This document shows, in pieces, positions 17,906-26,364 of a DNA stretch of 64,000 nt (the stretch's first letter is position 1; every line of letters starts with the position of its first letter). Location of the stretch: contig JAFQSM010000089.1 of the NCBI GenBank assembly GCA_017409575.1, positions 62,001 through 126,000 on the forward strand, in the 5' to 3' direction. Below the pieces are notes generated by a model that saw only the letters and a list, made by a program, of their open reading frames with translations, was not told the DNA's origin and did not search any database. Origin of the DNA: Clostridia bacterium (GTDB lineage Bacteria; Bacillota; Clostridia; Monoglobales; Monoglobaceae). The translations under genes were made by a program, and so were the position numbers.

Positions 17906-17999
17906 AAAAATACCTCCTATGGTAGTTTGTTTTATTCTACCATAGGAGGTCATTTTTTGTCATTGTCCGTTATTACTGGACTTGTTCAGAAAAGCAAGG

Positions 18000-18028
18000 T
18001 TGCCTTTTTAAAATTTTTGTGATACAAT
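18000..18028 (+). promoter_or_regulatory. Promoter of the YhcH-family gene
   Basis: TTGCCT (18000-18005), 17-base spacer, TACAAT (18023-18028), just outside the right end of the insertion sequence. Confidence 0.6.
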
Positions 18029-18068
18029 ATTCTAAATAAATATTTGATAAACAAAAGGAGAATGAAAA

Positions 18069-18527
18069 ATGATTTTTGACAATATTAAAAATTGCGAAAT
18101 GTATTATGGATTAAACAAAGGATTTAAGGCTGCATTTGACTTTATCAAAAAAGCAACAGAGGAAGACCTTCCTGTTGGAAAGTACGAAATCAACGGAACC
18201 GAAGTTTATGGACTGGTTCAGGAATATACAGCAAAAGCACCGCAGGATTGCAAGATTGAAGCACACAAAAATTATATTGATATTCAGTATATAATTTCAG
18301 GTATTGAGGTTATATCTGCTTTTGATATTGCAAAGGCTACTCAGACAAGCGATTATAATCCCGAAAAAGATATTCAGTTCTATGAATATAACGAAAAATG
18401 TGCAGATTGCGTTGTTGAATCAGGTGATTATCTGATTTTGTTCCCCAATGATGTTCACAGACCCGGAATGGCGGTTGAGGGCAATGCTGTGCCTGTGAAA
18501 AAGATAGTTGTAAAGGTAAAACTGTAA
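18069..18527 (+). CDS. YhcH/YjgK/YiaL family protein
   Basis: The 152-residue cupin-like protein has the family motifs KYEINGTEVYGLVQEY, EAHKNYIDIQYIISG, QFYEYNEKC and LILFPNDVHRPGMA, with His/Glu/Asp residues that bind a metal in the barrel. Members act on sugars, for example sialic-acid anomers or in beta-galactosidase operons (EbgC). The gene has its own promoter and an AAAGGAGAA ribosome-binding site. It may take part in amino-sugar use, as do NagB and NahK, but it is 15 kb away. Confidence 0.85.
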   Translation: MIFDNIKNCEMYYGLNKGFKAAFDFIKKATEEDLPVGKYEINGTEVYGLVQEYTAKAPQDCKIEAHKNYIDIQYIISGIEVISAFDIAKATQTSDYNPEKDIQFYEYNEKCADCVVESGDYLILFPNDVHRPGMAVEGNAVPVKKIVVKVKL

Positions 18528-18583
18528 TGATTTAAAACAACTGCATTGCAAACCAGCTGTTTTAAAAATGAAAGGAAAAAATT

Positions 18584-19015
18584 ATGAGAAAAAAATTTCA
18601 GGATAGAATGTTTGAAATCAGCTATTTATTTGAACTTTTTATTTCTGTAATAGTAGGTGTGGCTATTTTACTTCTTGGTATAAGGCTTGCAATTGATACT
18701 CTCAGTATTTCAATGTATTCAAAAGGTATAAGCGGTTTGGTTGAAATCCTGGATGATGCAATAATTCTTGCTATCGGTGCCGAGCTTATCAAGATGCTTT
18801 GCAAACATACTCCCGAAACAATAATTGAAGTCCTTGCCTTTGCATTGGCACGACAACTTATAGTGGGCCATACCGCACCCTGGGAAAACCTTGTTACCGT
18901 TTTTGCAATAGCCGTACTTTTTGCGGTCAGAAAATTCTTGCTCAAACGCAAAGATATGGTTGAGACCCCGGATGGACTTGTAGAAGTCGGAGCTACAAAA
19001 ACAGAAGAAGAATAA
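18584..19015 (+). CDS. PsiE-like small integral membrane protein
   Basis: The 143-residue protein has four predicted transmembrane helices (about residues 14-38, 55-75, 83-100, 107-122). EISYLFELFISVIVG and ILDDAIILAIGAELIKML match the phosphate-starvation-inducible PsiE family, ending in an acidic cytosolic tail (EVGATKTEEE). The function of this family is unknown. A hairpin separates it from the YhcH gene. It is followed by the promoter of the TAXI gene. Confidence 0.7.
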   Translation: MRKKFQDRMFEISYLFELFISVIVGVAILLLGIRLAIDTLSISMYSKGISGLVEILDDAIILAIGAELIKMLCKHTPETIIEVLAFALARQLIVGHTAPWENLVTVFAIAVLFAVRKFLLKRKDMVETPDGLVEVGATKTEEE

Positions 19016-19030
19016 TTTACATATAAATGC

Positions 19031-19059
19031 TTGAAAAAAACTATAAAATGGTGTATAAT
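19031..19059 (+). promoter_or_regulatory. Promoter of the TAXI-TRAP operon
   Basis: TTGAAA (19031-19036), 17-base spacer, TATAAT (19054-19059). Confidence 0.75.
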
Positions 19060-19100
19060 AATATAAATATAACACAATGACTCATAAGGAGGTAGTTGAA

Positions 19101-20060
19101 ATGAAAAAGATTATTGCGATTTTATTAACAGTTATGATGATGACCCTGATGGTTGCCTGTGGTGGTGCGGGCAGTACAAAGATGACCATGGGTACCGGCG
19201 GTACAGCAGGTACATATTATGGTTATGGAGGTGTTCTTGGTCAGTATATCAAAAACAATGCAGGTATCAATGTGACAGTTGTTTCTACTGATGGTTCAAA
19301 AGCGAACATTCAGGGTATAGATGCAGGAAACTATCAGCTTGGTACAGTACAGTCAGATGTTATGGCTTATGCTTGGGATGGAACACGCTCATTTGAAGAA
19401 GAAGGCAGCGTAGATTCTTTCCGTACTGTTGCAGGCCTTTATGCAGAGGCAGTTCAGCTTGTAACAATGGATGCAAACATCAAAAGTGTTGCTGACCTTA
19501 AAGGTAAAGCAGTTTCTATCGGTGCTCCGGGATCGGGCGTATACTTTAATGCTATTGATGTGTTGACTGCAGCAGGCCTTACCGAAAAGGATATTAACGC
19601 ACAGTATCAGTCATTCGCTGACAGTGCTGATGCACTTAAGGACGGCAAGATTGACGCAGCATTTATCGTGGCAGGACCTCCGACACCTGCTATTACCGAA
19701 CTTTGCACAACAAACAGTGCATATCTTGTTCCTATTGATGGCGAAGTTGCCAAAACTTTGATGGCAAGCTGTCCGTTCTACACCGAACATACTATACCTG
19801 CAGGAACTTATGCAGGTCAGGAAGAAGATGTAAAGACAGTTACTGTTAAGGCTACATTGATTGTAAATGCTGATGCAACAGAAGAAGATGTTTACAATCT
19901 TACAGCTGCAATATTTGAGAATATAGAAGCTATTACTGCCGAAAACGCAAAAGGCGCTGAACTCAGCATCGAAAATGCAACAGCAGGTATGACAGTTCCG
20001 TTCCACAAGGGCGCTGCAAAATACTTTGCAGAAAAGGGTGTAGAAGTAGCAGTCAATTAA
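19101..20060 (+). CDS. TAXI family TRAP transporter solute-binding lipoprotein
   Basis: The 319-residue protein starts MKKIIAILLTVMMMTLMVAC, with a lipobox ending at Cys 20, so it is a membrane-anchored extracellular receptor. MTMGTGGTAGTYYGYGGVLG is the classic TAXI N-terminal motif, and VADLKGKAVSIGAPGSGVYF follows. It delivers substrate to the fused permease encoded next. An in-frame ATG at 19077 precedes the GGAGG ribosome-binding site, so the start at 19101 is correct. The ligand is unknown; the downstream D-aminoacylase suggests an N-acylated or D-amino acid compound. Confidence 0.92.
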   Translation: MKKIIAILLTVMMMTLMVACGGAGSTKMTMGTGGTAGTYYGYGGVLGQYIKNNAGINVTVVSTDGSKANIQGIDAGNYQLGTVQSDVMAYAWDGTRSFEEEGSVDSFRTVAGLYAEAVQLVTMDANIKSVADLKGKAVSIGAPGSGVYFNAIDVLTAAGLTEKDINAQYQSFADSADALKDGKIDAAFIVAGPPTPAITELCTTNSAYLVPIDGEVAKTLMASCPFYTEHTIPAGTYAGQEEDVKTVTVKATLIVNADATEEDVYNLTAAIFENIEAITAENAKGAELSIENATAGMTVPFHKGAAKYFAEKGVEVAVN

Positions 20061-20080
20061 TTAAACTTTGAAGATTTTTT

Positions 20081-20113
20081 GGCTGCGACGGAGAATCGTC
20101 GCAGCCATTTTTA
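20081..20113 (+). terminator. Attenuator hairpin between TAXI receptor and permease
   Basis: GGCTGCGACG pairs with CGTCGCAGCC, followed by ATTTTTATT. It probably causes partial termination so that more receptor than permease is made. Confidence 0.8.
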
Positions 20114-20133
20114 TTACCCGAGGAGGAAATCAA

Positions 20134-22080
20134 ATGTTTTTCAGAAAAAAAGCTGCTTCTGTGCCGCAACAACCCATGGATTTGGATGCGGTTATGCAAA
20201 AATTTGACAGAGAATCCAATGTCCGTATATGGGAAGGCAAATCAAAAGCAGTTGTAAATTGTGTTTTGGCAATATTTTCTTTGTTCTGTATGTATGTAAC
20301 TCTTTTTGCCACCTGGCTTGAGGAACTTCGTTTGACTACTTTTGTTGCATTTATTGTATTCCTTGCATACATTGTTTATCCGGCTAAAAAAGGCAAACAA
20401 AAAGTCAATTATATGCCGTGGTATGACATAGTTCTTATGGTTCTGGGAACAGGTGCATTTTTGTATTATGCGGCAAATGCACTTACTATTATTCAGCAGG
20501 GCAGCAAGTTTGAATGGTATCAGATTGTTATAGGTATTATAGGAATAATTTCTTTAGCCGAGGCGTGTCGCCGAAGCGTAGGAATACCGATTGTAATAGT
20601 TGCCGGATGTTTTGTTTTGTATGCTCTTATCTGGGGACTTTCAAACCCAACCCTATGGGGCAAACTTAACTATATAGTTCATTATTTGTTCTATGGAAAA
20701 GAGGGTATTCTTTCAACACCGATAAATGTTTGCTCAAAATTTATTGTGGTGTTTATTATCTTTGGTGCATTTTTGGAACGTACAGGTATCGCGGATTTCT
20801 TTATAAACATTTCCAATGCTGTAGTTGGCGGCTTTTCGGGCGGTCCTGCAAAGGTTGCCGTGGTTGCCAGTGCATTTGAGGGTATGGTTTCGGGCTCGTC
20901 GGTTGCCAATACTGTTGGTTCGGGTTCGGTTACCATTCCTTTGATGAAAAAGACAGGCTACAAGCCTGAATTTGCTGCAGCCGCTGAGGCATCTGCATCT
21001 ACCGGTGGGCAGATTATGCCACCTATTATGGGAGCGGCAGCATTTTTGATGGCAGATTATATAGGTGTACCTTACAGCAATATAGTTGTACGAGCTATTT
21101 TGCCGGCGGTTTTATACTTTGCAGGTGTGTTTGTTACTGTTCATCTTGAGGCGAAGAAAGAGGGACTGAGGGGTCTTACAAAAGAAGAACTTCCTAAGCT
21201 GCTTCCGCTTCTTAAAAAAACATATTTGCTGATACCGCTTATACTTTTGGTTTATCTTGTAAGTATCACACAGCGCTCTATTCAGTATGCTGCAGCGATT
21301 GCTGTTGTGGCAGCGATATTTGTAAGTGCTTTTAATAAAGAAAACCGAATTACACCCAAACGCATATGGGAAGCTCTTGCGGCAGGTGGGCAGGGTATGA
21401 TTGCTGTTGCGGCTGCCTGTGGTATCGCTGGTGTAATTGCAGGAACTATCACAATGACCGGACTTGCGAATATGATGATTAACGGTATAGTTACGCTTGC
21501 CGGAAATCAGGTTATAGTTGCATTGTTTTTGACAATGCTTTGTTGTATTGTTTTGGGTATGGGTGTGCCTACTACGGCAAATTATTGCATCATGGCGGCA
21601 ACTTGCGCACCGATTCTTGTGCGTATGGGTGTGCCTGCTGTTGCAGCCCATTTCTTTGTTTTCTATTTCGGCATTGTTGCTGACCTTACCCCACCGGTTG
21701 CTTTGGCGGCTTATGCGGGTGCGGCTATAGCTCAGGCAAACCCGATGAAGACAGCTATCACGGCTACAAAGCTTGCGGTTGGTGCATTTATAGTTCCTTA
21801 TGTGTTTGCCCTGAACCCAGCACTACTCTTCATTGATACATCTGCGATTGAGGTTGTTTTGATAATTATAACATCCTTGATAGGTATATTTGCAGTTTCG
21901 GCGTCACTTGAGGGGTATTTGATTCACAATATGCCATGGTATCAAAGAGTAATGAGCTTATTAGGCGGCTTGCTTTTAATTTATCCCGGAATTATAACAG
22001 ACTCTTTGGGAATCCTGTTGGTAACTATTGTGGTTGTGCTTCAGGTGATAACAAAGAAGCAGAGCAATTTGAAACTTTAG
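20134..22080 (+). CDS. TRAP transporter fused permease (DctQ-DctM), TAXI type
   Basis: The 648-residue protein has about 16-18 membrane helices. The N-terminal quarter is the small DctQ part, and the rest the DctM ion-coupled channel with GSSVANTVGSGSVTIPLMKK, TGGQIMPPIMGAAAFLMADY, GMGVPTTANYC and ADLTPPVALAAYAG, all strongly conserved in TRAP-TAXI permeases. Transport is driven by Na+ or H+. The start at 20134 follows GAGGAGG; an in-frame ATG at 20068 lies within the attenuator and has no ribosome-binding site. Confidence 0.93.
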   Translation: MFFRKKAASVPQQPMDLDAVMQKFDRESNVRIWEGKSKAVVNCVLAIFSLFCMYVTLFATWLEELRLTTFVAFIVFLAYIVYPAKKGKQKVNYMPWYDIVLMVLGTGAFLYYAANALTIIQQGSKFEWYQIVIGIIGIISLAEACRRSVGIPIVIVAGCFVLYALIWGLSNPTLWGKLNYIVHYLFYGKEGILSTPINVCSKFIVVFIIFGAFLERTGIADFFINISNAVVGGFSGGPAKVAVVASAFEGMVSGSSVANTVGSGSVTIPLMKKTGYKPEFAAAAEASASTGGQIMPPIMGAAAFLMADYIGVPYSNIVVRAILPAVLYFAGVFVTVHLEAKKEGLRGLTKEELPKLLPLLKKTYLLIPLILLVYLVSITQRSIQYAAAIAVVAAIFVSAFNKENRITPKRIWEALAAGGQGMIAVAAACGIAGVIAGTITMTGLANMMINGIVTLAGNQVIVALFLTMLCCIVLGMGVPTTANYCIMAATCAPILVRMGVPAVAAHFFVFYFGIVADLTPPVALAAYAGAAIAQANPMKTAITATKLAVGAFIVPYVFALNPALLFIDTSAIEVVLIIITSLIGIFAVSASLEGYLIHNMPWYQRVMSLLGGLLLIYPGIITDSLGILLVTIVVVLQVITKKQSNLKL

Positions 22081-22126
22081 TTTTTAAAATACAGTAAATT
22101 CTTTTTTTGATTTGGAGGGACATAAA

Positions 22127-23776
22127 ATGTCTATATACAAGAAAAAACCCGATATAATTATAAAAAACGGAAAAATTGTTGACGGAACAGGTATGGATGC
22201 ATACTATGCTGACATCGCAATAATCGATGACAAAATAGATTATATAGGTGACTTATCTGATGTTGAAGCTCCTGTTGTGATTGATGCATCAGGAAAACTT
22301 GTAACACCGGGCTTTATTGACTCGCACTCCCATTCTGACTGGACTATGTGGGCAAATCCTGAATTTCAGAGTGCCGTAAGACAGGGTGTAACAACAGAAA
22401 TTGTCGGAAATTGCGGTTTTTCGATGAGACACGACTTAACTAATATTCCCTTTGACAAAAAGTCAGACGGAATAAAGTGTGTGTATGATATGTTTGGGGA
22501 GAAAGACATCCCCAAGGGCGCAATGGCAGCGGTGCTTGACAAAGCCGAGAAAATGGGTACATCAATAAATACAGCCTGGCTGTGTGGACACAATGACCTT
22601 CGTGTAATTGCAGGAATCAACAATGAGGAATACACCGAAGAACAGTTTAAAGTTATGGAAGACTTCTTGCGCGAAGCTATGGAAGCAGGGTTTATCGGTT
22701 TTTCCACGGGCCTTGAATTTGCTCCGGGCATTATGAGTAAACCTGACGAGGTGGAAAGACTTGCACTTGTTGCTGCAGAATATGATGCAAATTATTCATC
22801 ACATATGAGGGATGAAGGCACATATATTCTGGAAGCTATAGAGGAGTTTTTGAATGTTATCCGCAAAACTGGTATGAGGGGAACGATTTCTCACCTTAAT
22901 GTTAAATACGACAACGGAATTCCTAATGACTATCTGCAAAAGGGTATGCAGATGCTAAAAGATGCAAGAGAAAACGAACAGCTTAATGTCTATGCTGATA
23001 TGCTTCCGACCTGTTTTTCATCAGGCGGAGCAACCGCAATACTTCCGCCGTGGCTTTACAACGAGGGTTGGGATAAGGCAAAAGAAATTCTTGCAGACCC
23101 CGAAGGAAGAGAAAAGGTAAAGAACGACCTTGACAGATACTGGAGATTTCTTGGAGCAGGTCAATGGGACAGACTTATTAATGTTCAGGCAAAGTATATG
23201 CCCGAGCTCTCAAATATGCCATTTGCCGAATTTGTTAAGAAACAGGGCAAAGACCCGGCAGATTGTTTCCTTGATATAATAGCGGCGGCACCTACATTCG
23301 AAGATGCAAGCGGCGTTGATATGCAGGCAAATGTATTCCACGAGCAAACAATGATTGACAGCGTGGTAAAGGACCCGATATATATGTGGATGACTGATGC
23401 AAGAACTACCGAAGAAACAGGTCCGGTTGCTGCTCTTTGCAAAAATGTTCAGTATTATATGTCAATGACATATTTCTTCAGTCATTATGTAAGAGATGCA
23501 AAAGCAATCTCCATTGAAAAAGCAGTTAATAAGGTTACCGGGATGCCGGCAAAACATTATAAGCTTGAAAAGAGGGGTATGCTTCAGGAAGGATATTTTG
23601 CTGACATCAATATATTTGAACTTGATAATCTTAAGATAAATGCAACCTTTGCTGAACCTTGCAAATACAGCGAGGGAATGGATTTTGTATTTGTCAACGG
23701 CAAAGCGGTGATTGAAAACGGAAAGCACACCATGGAGCGTGCCGGCAAAGTTCTCAGACATTTGTCTAAAAAATAA
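22127..23776 (+). CDS. N-acyl-D-amino-acid deacylase/D-aminoacylase family amidohydrolase
   Basis: The 549-residue metal-dependent hydrolase has DIIIKNGKIVDGTGMDAYYA (dihydroorotase-like entry strand), the metal HxH in FIDSHSHSDW, VTTEIVGNCGFS, GFSTGLEFAPG, SHMRDEG and SHLNVKY, ending with VNGKAVIENGKHT. These define the D-aminoacylase family, which removes acyl groups from N-acyl-D-amino acids. GGAGG at 22114-22118 fixes the start at 22127. It is co-transcribed with the TAXI-TRAP transporter (46-base gap), so the imported substrate is probably its substrate. The precise specificity is unknown. Confidence 0.88.
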   Translation: MSIYKKKPDIIIKNGKIVDGTGMDAYYADIAIIDDKIDYIGDLSDVEAPVVIDASGKLVTPGFIDSHSHSDWTMWANPEFQSAVRQGVTTEIVGNCGFSMRHDLTNIPFDKKSDGIKCVYDMFGEKDIPKGAMAAVLDKAEKMGTSINTAWLCGHNDLRVIAGINNEEYTEEQFKVMEDFLREAMEAGFIGFSTGLEFAPGIMSKPDEVERLALVAAEYDANYSSHMRDEGTYILEAIEEFLNVIRKTGMRGTISHLNVKYDNGIPNDYLQKGMQMLKDARENEQLNVYADMLPTCFSSGGATAILPPWLYNEGWDKAKEILADPEGREKVKNDLDRYWRFLGAGQWDRLINVQAKYMPELSNMPFAEFVKKQGKDPADCFLDIIAAAPTFEDASGVDMQANVFHEQTMIDSVVKDPIYMWMTDARTTEETGPVAALCKNVQYYMSMTYFFSHYVRDAKAISIEKAVNKVTGMPAKHYKLEKRGMLQEGYFADINIFELDNLKINATFAEPCKYSEGMDFVFVNGKAVIENGKHTMERAGKVLRHLSKK

Positions 23777-23781
23777 AAATT

Positions 23782-23813
23782 AAAAAAGACAGTTCATTTG
23801 AACTGTCTTTTTT
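23782..23813. terminator. Bidirectional terminator after the D-aminoacylase gene
   Basis: AAAAAAGACAGTTCA and TGAACTGTCTTTTTT form a 15-bp stem with a TT loop. It serves both converging transcripts. Confidence 0.9.
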
Positions 23814-23827
23814 GAGTTAAAGATCTT

Positions 23828-24655
23828 TTATTCCTCCCAAGGCTTTTCGTAGGGGAAGACTCCATTGAAAGGAATTTCTCCAAAGAGTGCTTTCCCAAAG
23901 GCCTCTTGAGTTTCTTTTGAATAGCTGAATGAATATATGTATCCATACTTTCAAAGTAGTCGTAGTATACATAGGGTGAGAATATGGAAACACCAATGGA
24001 TTTTTCTCTGCCGGCAGTAAGTGCATAAAACAGAGCCTTACATTCGTCGCAGAAAAGACCCGAACCACCCATAGGAGCATGTGGAGCAACATATGCTGCA
24101 TAAATGATAAGATCGTTTTCGTCACTTATTTCCTGCATTTCTTCATATGATGCAACTCTTCTTTGAAGACGGACTTTCATTCCGCGTTTTTCAAATTCAC
24201 CTTTCATTACATTTAAAGCTTCGCTGAAGTAGTCAGTATGTGAGAAACAAAGTATAGCCACATTTTTAATTTTTTTAGGATCAAGGGGCAACAGATTTGT
24301 GTTGTTGCATTGAAGGCAAAGATCTCTTTGAGCAACCATAGAAGTAAAATCAGAAATTTCCTGTTTGAGCTCAGGGGTCATTGCGACTTCTTCCTGTTCT
24401 TCAAAAAATCCCATTTTTTCTTTTACAGCAAGAATTCTTTCGCAGGCGTCATCAATTCTTTCTACAGGAATTTTGCCTGCAAGAACTGCTTTTTCAACTG
24501 GTTGTTTCCTTTGGTGAAAGGATATGATGGCCACCGCAACCATTGCACATTGAGAGAAAGGTAACATCGTGGCCAAGGTCAGTATATTTTTTTGCCAAAG
24601 CTCCGCAACGAAATTCGTTGTCGTCCTGATGTGCACCTATCATTAAAATTTTCAT
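23828..24655 (-). pseudogene. Deletion chimera: start of a PIG-L deacetylase joined to the end of a GH3 glycosidase
   Basis: From ATG 24655 (AAGGAGC ribosome-binding site) the frame reads MKILMIGAHQDDNEFRCGAL and then GHDVTFLSMCNGCGGHH, the PIG-L/LmbE N-terminus with its AHQDD zinc motif. It breaks off near 24500. In another frame follows the end of a GH3-type beta-N-acetylglucosaminidase: VEKAVLAGKIPVERIDDACE and RILAVKEKMGFFE, then a C-terminal domain. One missing base near 23920 shifts to FGKALFGEIPFNGVFPYEKP, WEE and a stop at 23828. Neither enzyme is functional. It looks like the scar of a deletion between two neighbouring carbohydrate-processing genes. Confidence 0.75.
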
Positions 24656-24778
24656 AATAAAAGCTCCTTTCCTATCAGCAGTTTTATTTTTATACAGTAT
24701 AAAAAAATTTTTTAGGAATGTCAATAATAAAAACAATCAAAAAATCCATAAAAAGACTACTTTAAGTGGGAATTTCCC

Positions 24779-24807
24779 TTGACAACAAAAATAATATTTA
24801 TTATAAT
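24779..24807 (+). promoter_or_regulatory. Consensus promoter of the CE7 esterase gene
   Basis: TTGACA (24779-24784), 17-base spacer, TATAAT (24802-24807), a full match to the SigA consensus. Confidence 0.85.
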
Positions 24808-24849
24808 ACAAATGAATTATAATAAATTATATTTTGGGAGATGATATCT

Positions 24850-25812
24850 ATGCCGCTTGTGGATATGCCACTTGAAGAACTTAAAAAATATCAGGGACGA
24901 AATCCAAAACCTGCAGATTTTGACAAATACTGGGATGATGCTATAGCTGAGATGAACAGCATTGACCCCAACCCACAGTTTATTTTGGCGGATGTGCAGT
25001 TTAAAAATGTTGAGTGCTATGACCTTTATTTCACGGGGACAAAAGGTGCAAGAGTATACGCAAAGTTTTACAAACCAAAAAATATAGTGGGCAAAGCCCC
25101 TGCTGTTTTAAAGTTTCACGGATATGAGGGAAACAGTGGTCAGTGGATTGACCATCTTGGTTATGCCGGTGATGGTTTTGTTACAGCAGCTCTTGATTGC
25201 CGCGGTCAGTATGGCAAGTCGCAGGATTCGAACAGCGTGGAGGGAACAACGTTTAAAGGGCATATTATCCGTGGCCTTTCCAGTGACAATCCGCATGACT
25301 TGTTGTTCAGGGATGTTTTTCTTGATACAGCACTGCTTGCAAGAATTGTTATGAGCCTTGATTATGTTGACGAAAACCGTGTAGGGTGTTGCGGCGGGAG
25401 CCAGGGAGGAGCACTTACGATTGCTTGTGCATCACTTGTTCCTGAAATTAAAATTGCTGCACCGGAATTTCCTTTTTTATGCGATTATAAACGCGTTTGG
25501 GAAATGGATTTGGCAACAACTGCATATGGTGAACTGAAAGAGTATTTCAGAGCTTATGACCCACTTCACAAGCACGAAGACGAAATTTTCACAAAACTGG
25601 GATACATAGATTTACAGTACCTTGCACCCAGAATAAAGGCCGAGACAACTATGTTTACCGGTCTTATGGATACAACATGTCCGCCTTCAACACAGTTTGC
25701 GGCATACAACAAAATGACCTGCAAAAAGGATTTTGTTATCTGGCCTGATTTTGGTCACGAGGGATTGCCGGGCGTTGATGATATGATGATTACATTGATG
25801 CACAAACTTTGA
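24850..25812 (+). CDS. Acetyl xylan esterase/cephalosporin-C deacetylase family (CE7)
   Basis: The 320-residue alpha/beta-hydrolase has the CE7 motifs: RGQYGKS (RGQ), the nucleophile elbow CCGGSQGGALTIA (GxSQG), the acid in TGLMDTTCPPSTQF and the catalytic His in PDFGHEGLPG. It removes acetyl groups from short xylo-oligosaccharides and similar acetylated sugars in the cytosol (no signal peptide). The ribosome-binding site GGGAG abuts an upstream in-frame ATG (24841), so the ATG at 24850, nine bases downstream, is the better start. It has a very strong promoter. Confidence 0.92.
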   Translation: MPLVDMPLEELKKYQGRNPKPADFDKYWDDAIAEMNSIDPNPQFILADVQFKNVECYDLYFTGTKGARVYAKFYKPKNIVGKAPAVLKFHGYEGNSGQWIDHLGYAGDGFVTAALDCRGQYGKSQDSNSVEGTTFKGHIIRGLSSDNPHDLLFRDVFLDTALLARIVMSLDYVDENRVGCCGGSQGGALTIACASLVPEIKIAAPEFPFLCDYKRVWEMDLATTAYGELKEYFRAYDPLHKHEDEIFTKLGYIDLQYLAPRIKAETTMFTGLMDTTCPPSTQFAAYNKMTCKKDFVIWPDFGHEGLPGVDDMMITLMHKL

Positions 25813-25872
25813 TAAGGATTTTGTGGTTTGGCTTAGATGTTGTAGATATTCTTAAATAGCGATTAACTTACC

Positions 25873-25906
25873 AAGTAACTGCCGACAAAGTCGGCAGTTA
25901 CTTTTT
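25873..25906 (+). terminator. Terminator after the CE7 esterase
   Basis: AAGTAACTGCCGAC with GTCGGCAGTTACTT, AAA loop, T-run following. Confidence 0.9.
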
Positions 25907-25961
25907 GTGCGAGCGGATTAATAATTTTTTGACAAAACATAATAAAAACCAATTATTTTTC

Positions 25962-25990
25962 TTGATTTTTTTGTTGATGTATAGTATAAT
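25962..25990 (+). promoter_or_regulatory. Promoter ahead of mtrB
   Basis: TTGATT (25962-25967), 17-base spacer, TATAAT (25985-25990), leaving a leader of about 90 bases before mtrB with no obvious riboswitch. Confidence 0.7.
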
Positions 25991-26086
25991 TAATAAATAT
26001 AAGCTCTTGTTGAAGGTTGATGTTTTGTTATTCATAAGCAAGGCAAAAGCTTTTAAAATAAACCAGAAAGGCTTTGTGATGAGGCA

Positions 26087-26326
26087 ATGAACGAAAATTC
26101 AAAAAATGATGTAATGTCAGGAGAATATGTTGCAGTTGTTGCTGAAGAAAACGGTGTAAATATTATCGGTATAACCCGAGGAAGAGATACCAAGTTTCAT
26201 CATACCGAAAAGTTGGATAAAGGTGAAGTATATATTGCTCAGTTTACCGAAAATACATCAGCAATAAAGATAAACGGAAAATCAAAAATTTATACCAAGA
26301 TGGGTATTATTCAAAGCGGAGAGTAG
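26087..26326 (+). CDS. mtrB: Transcription attenuation protein MtrB (TRAP)
   Basis: The 79-residue protein matches Bacillus MtrB closely: VAVVAEENGVNIIGITRGRD, TKFHHTEKLDKGEV and IAQFTENTSAIKINGKSKIY. The TRAP protein forms an 11-subunit ring that binds tryptophan and then (G/U)AG-repeat RNA, lowering expression of tryptophan genes. The residues that contact RNA (KFHH, EKLDKGE) and tryptophan (GVN, TRG, TENTSAIK) are kept. No trp genes or repeated NAG triplets are visible in the window, so its target is elsewhere. It is followed 38 bases later by pgsA. The ribosome-binding site is weak. Confidence 0.93.
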   Translation: MNENSKNDVMSGEYVAVVAEENGVNIIGITRGRDTKFHHTEKLDKGEVYIAQFTENTSAIKINGKSKIYTKMGIIQSGE

Positions 26327-26364
26327 GTATCGCTTTGCAGAGCAGGATTTGGAGGAATTTTTTA

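Larger units (their letters stand above)
16780..17988. mobile_element. IS3-family (IS150-like) insertion sequence
   Basis: The element is about 1.21 kb, with transposase orfA and orfB on the minus strand. The ends are imperfect inverted repeats: both start TGAAC, then after 14 variable bases share CGGACA, ACAAAAAA and CCTATGGTA, ending about 54 bases in. The left end is at about 16780, the right end at about 17988. I see no target-site duplication (TAG left, GAA right). The DDE enzyme appears intact, so it may still be mobile, although orfB is in the +1 frame relative to orfA rather than the -1 frame usual for programmed fusion. Confidence 0.8.

Noticed and set aside
16770..17998. Target-site duplication around the IS3 element
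   Set aside because: The three to four bases on each side of the inferred ends (TAG and GAA) do not match. The ends may be a few bases off or the duplication has decayed.
25905..26090. 61-codon open frame before mtrB
   Set aside because: It runs across the terminator tail and the mtrB promoter, with no ribosome-binding site.
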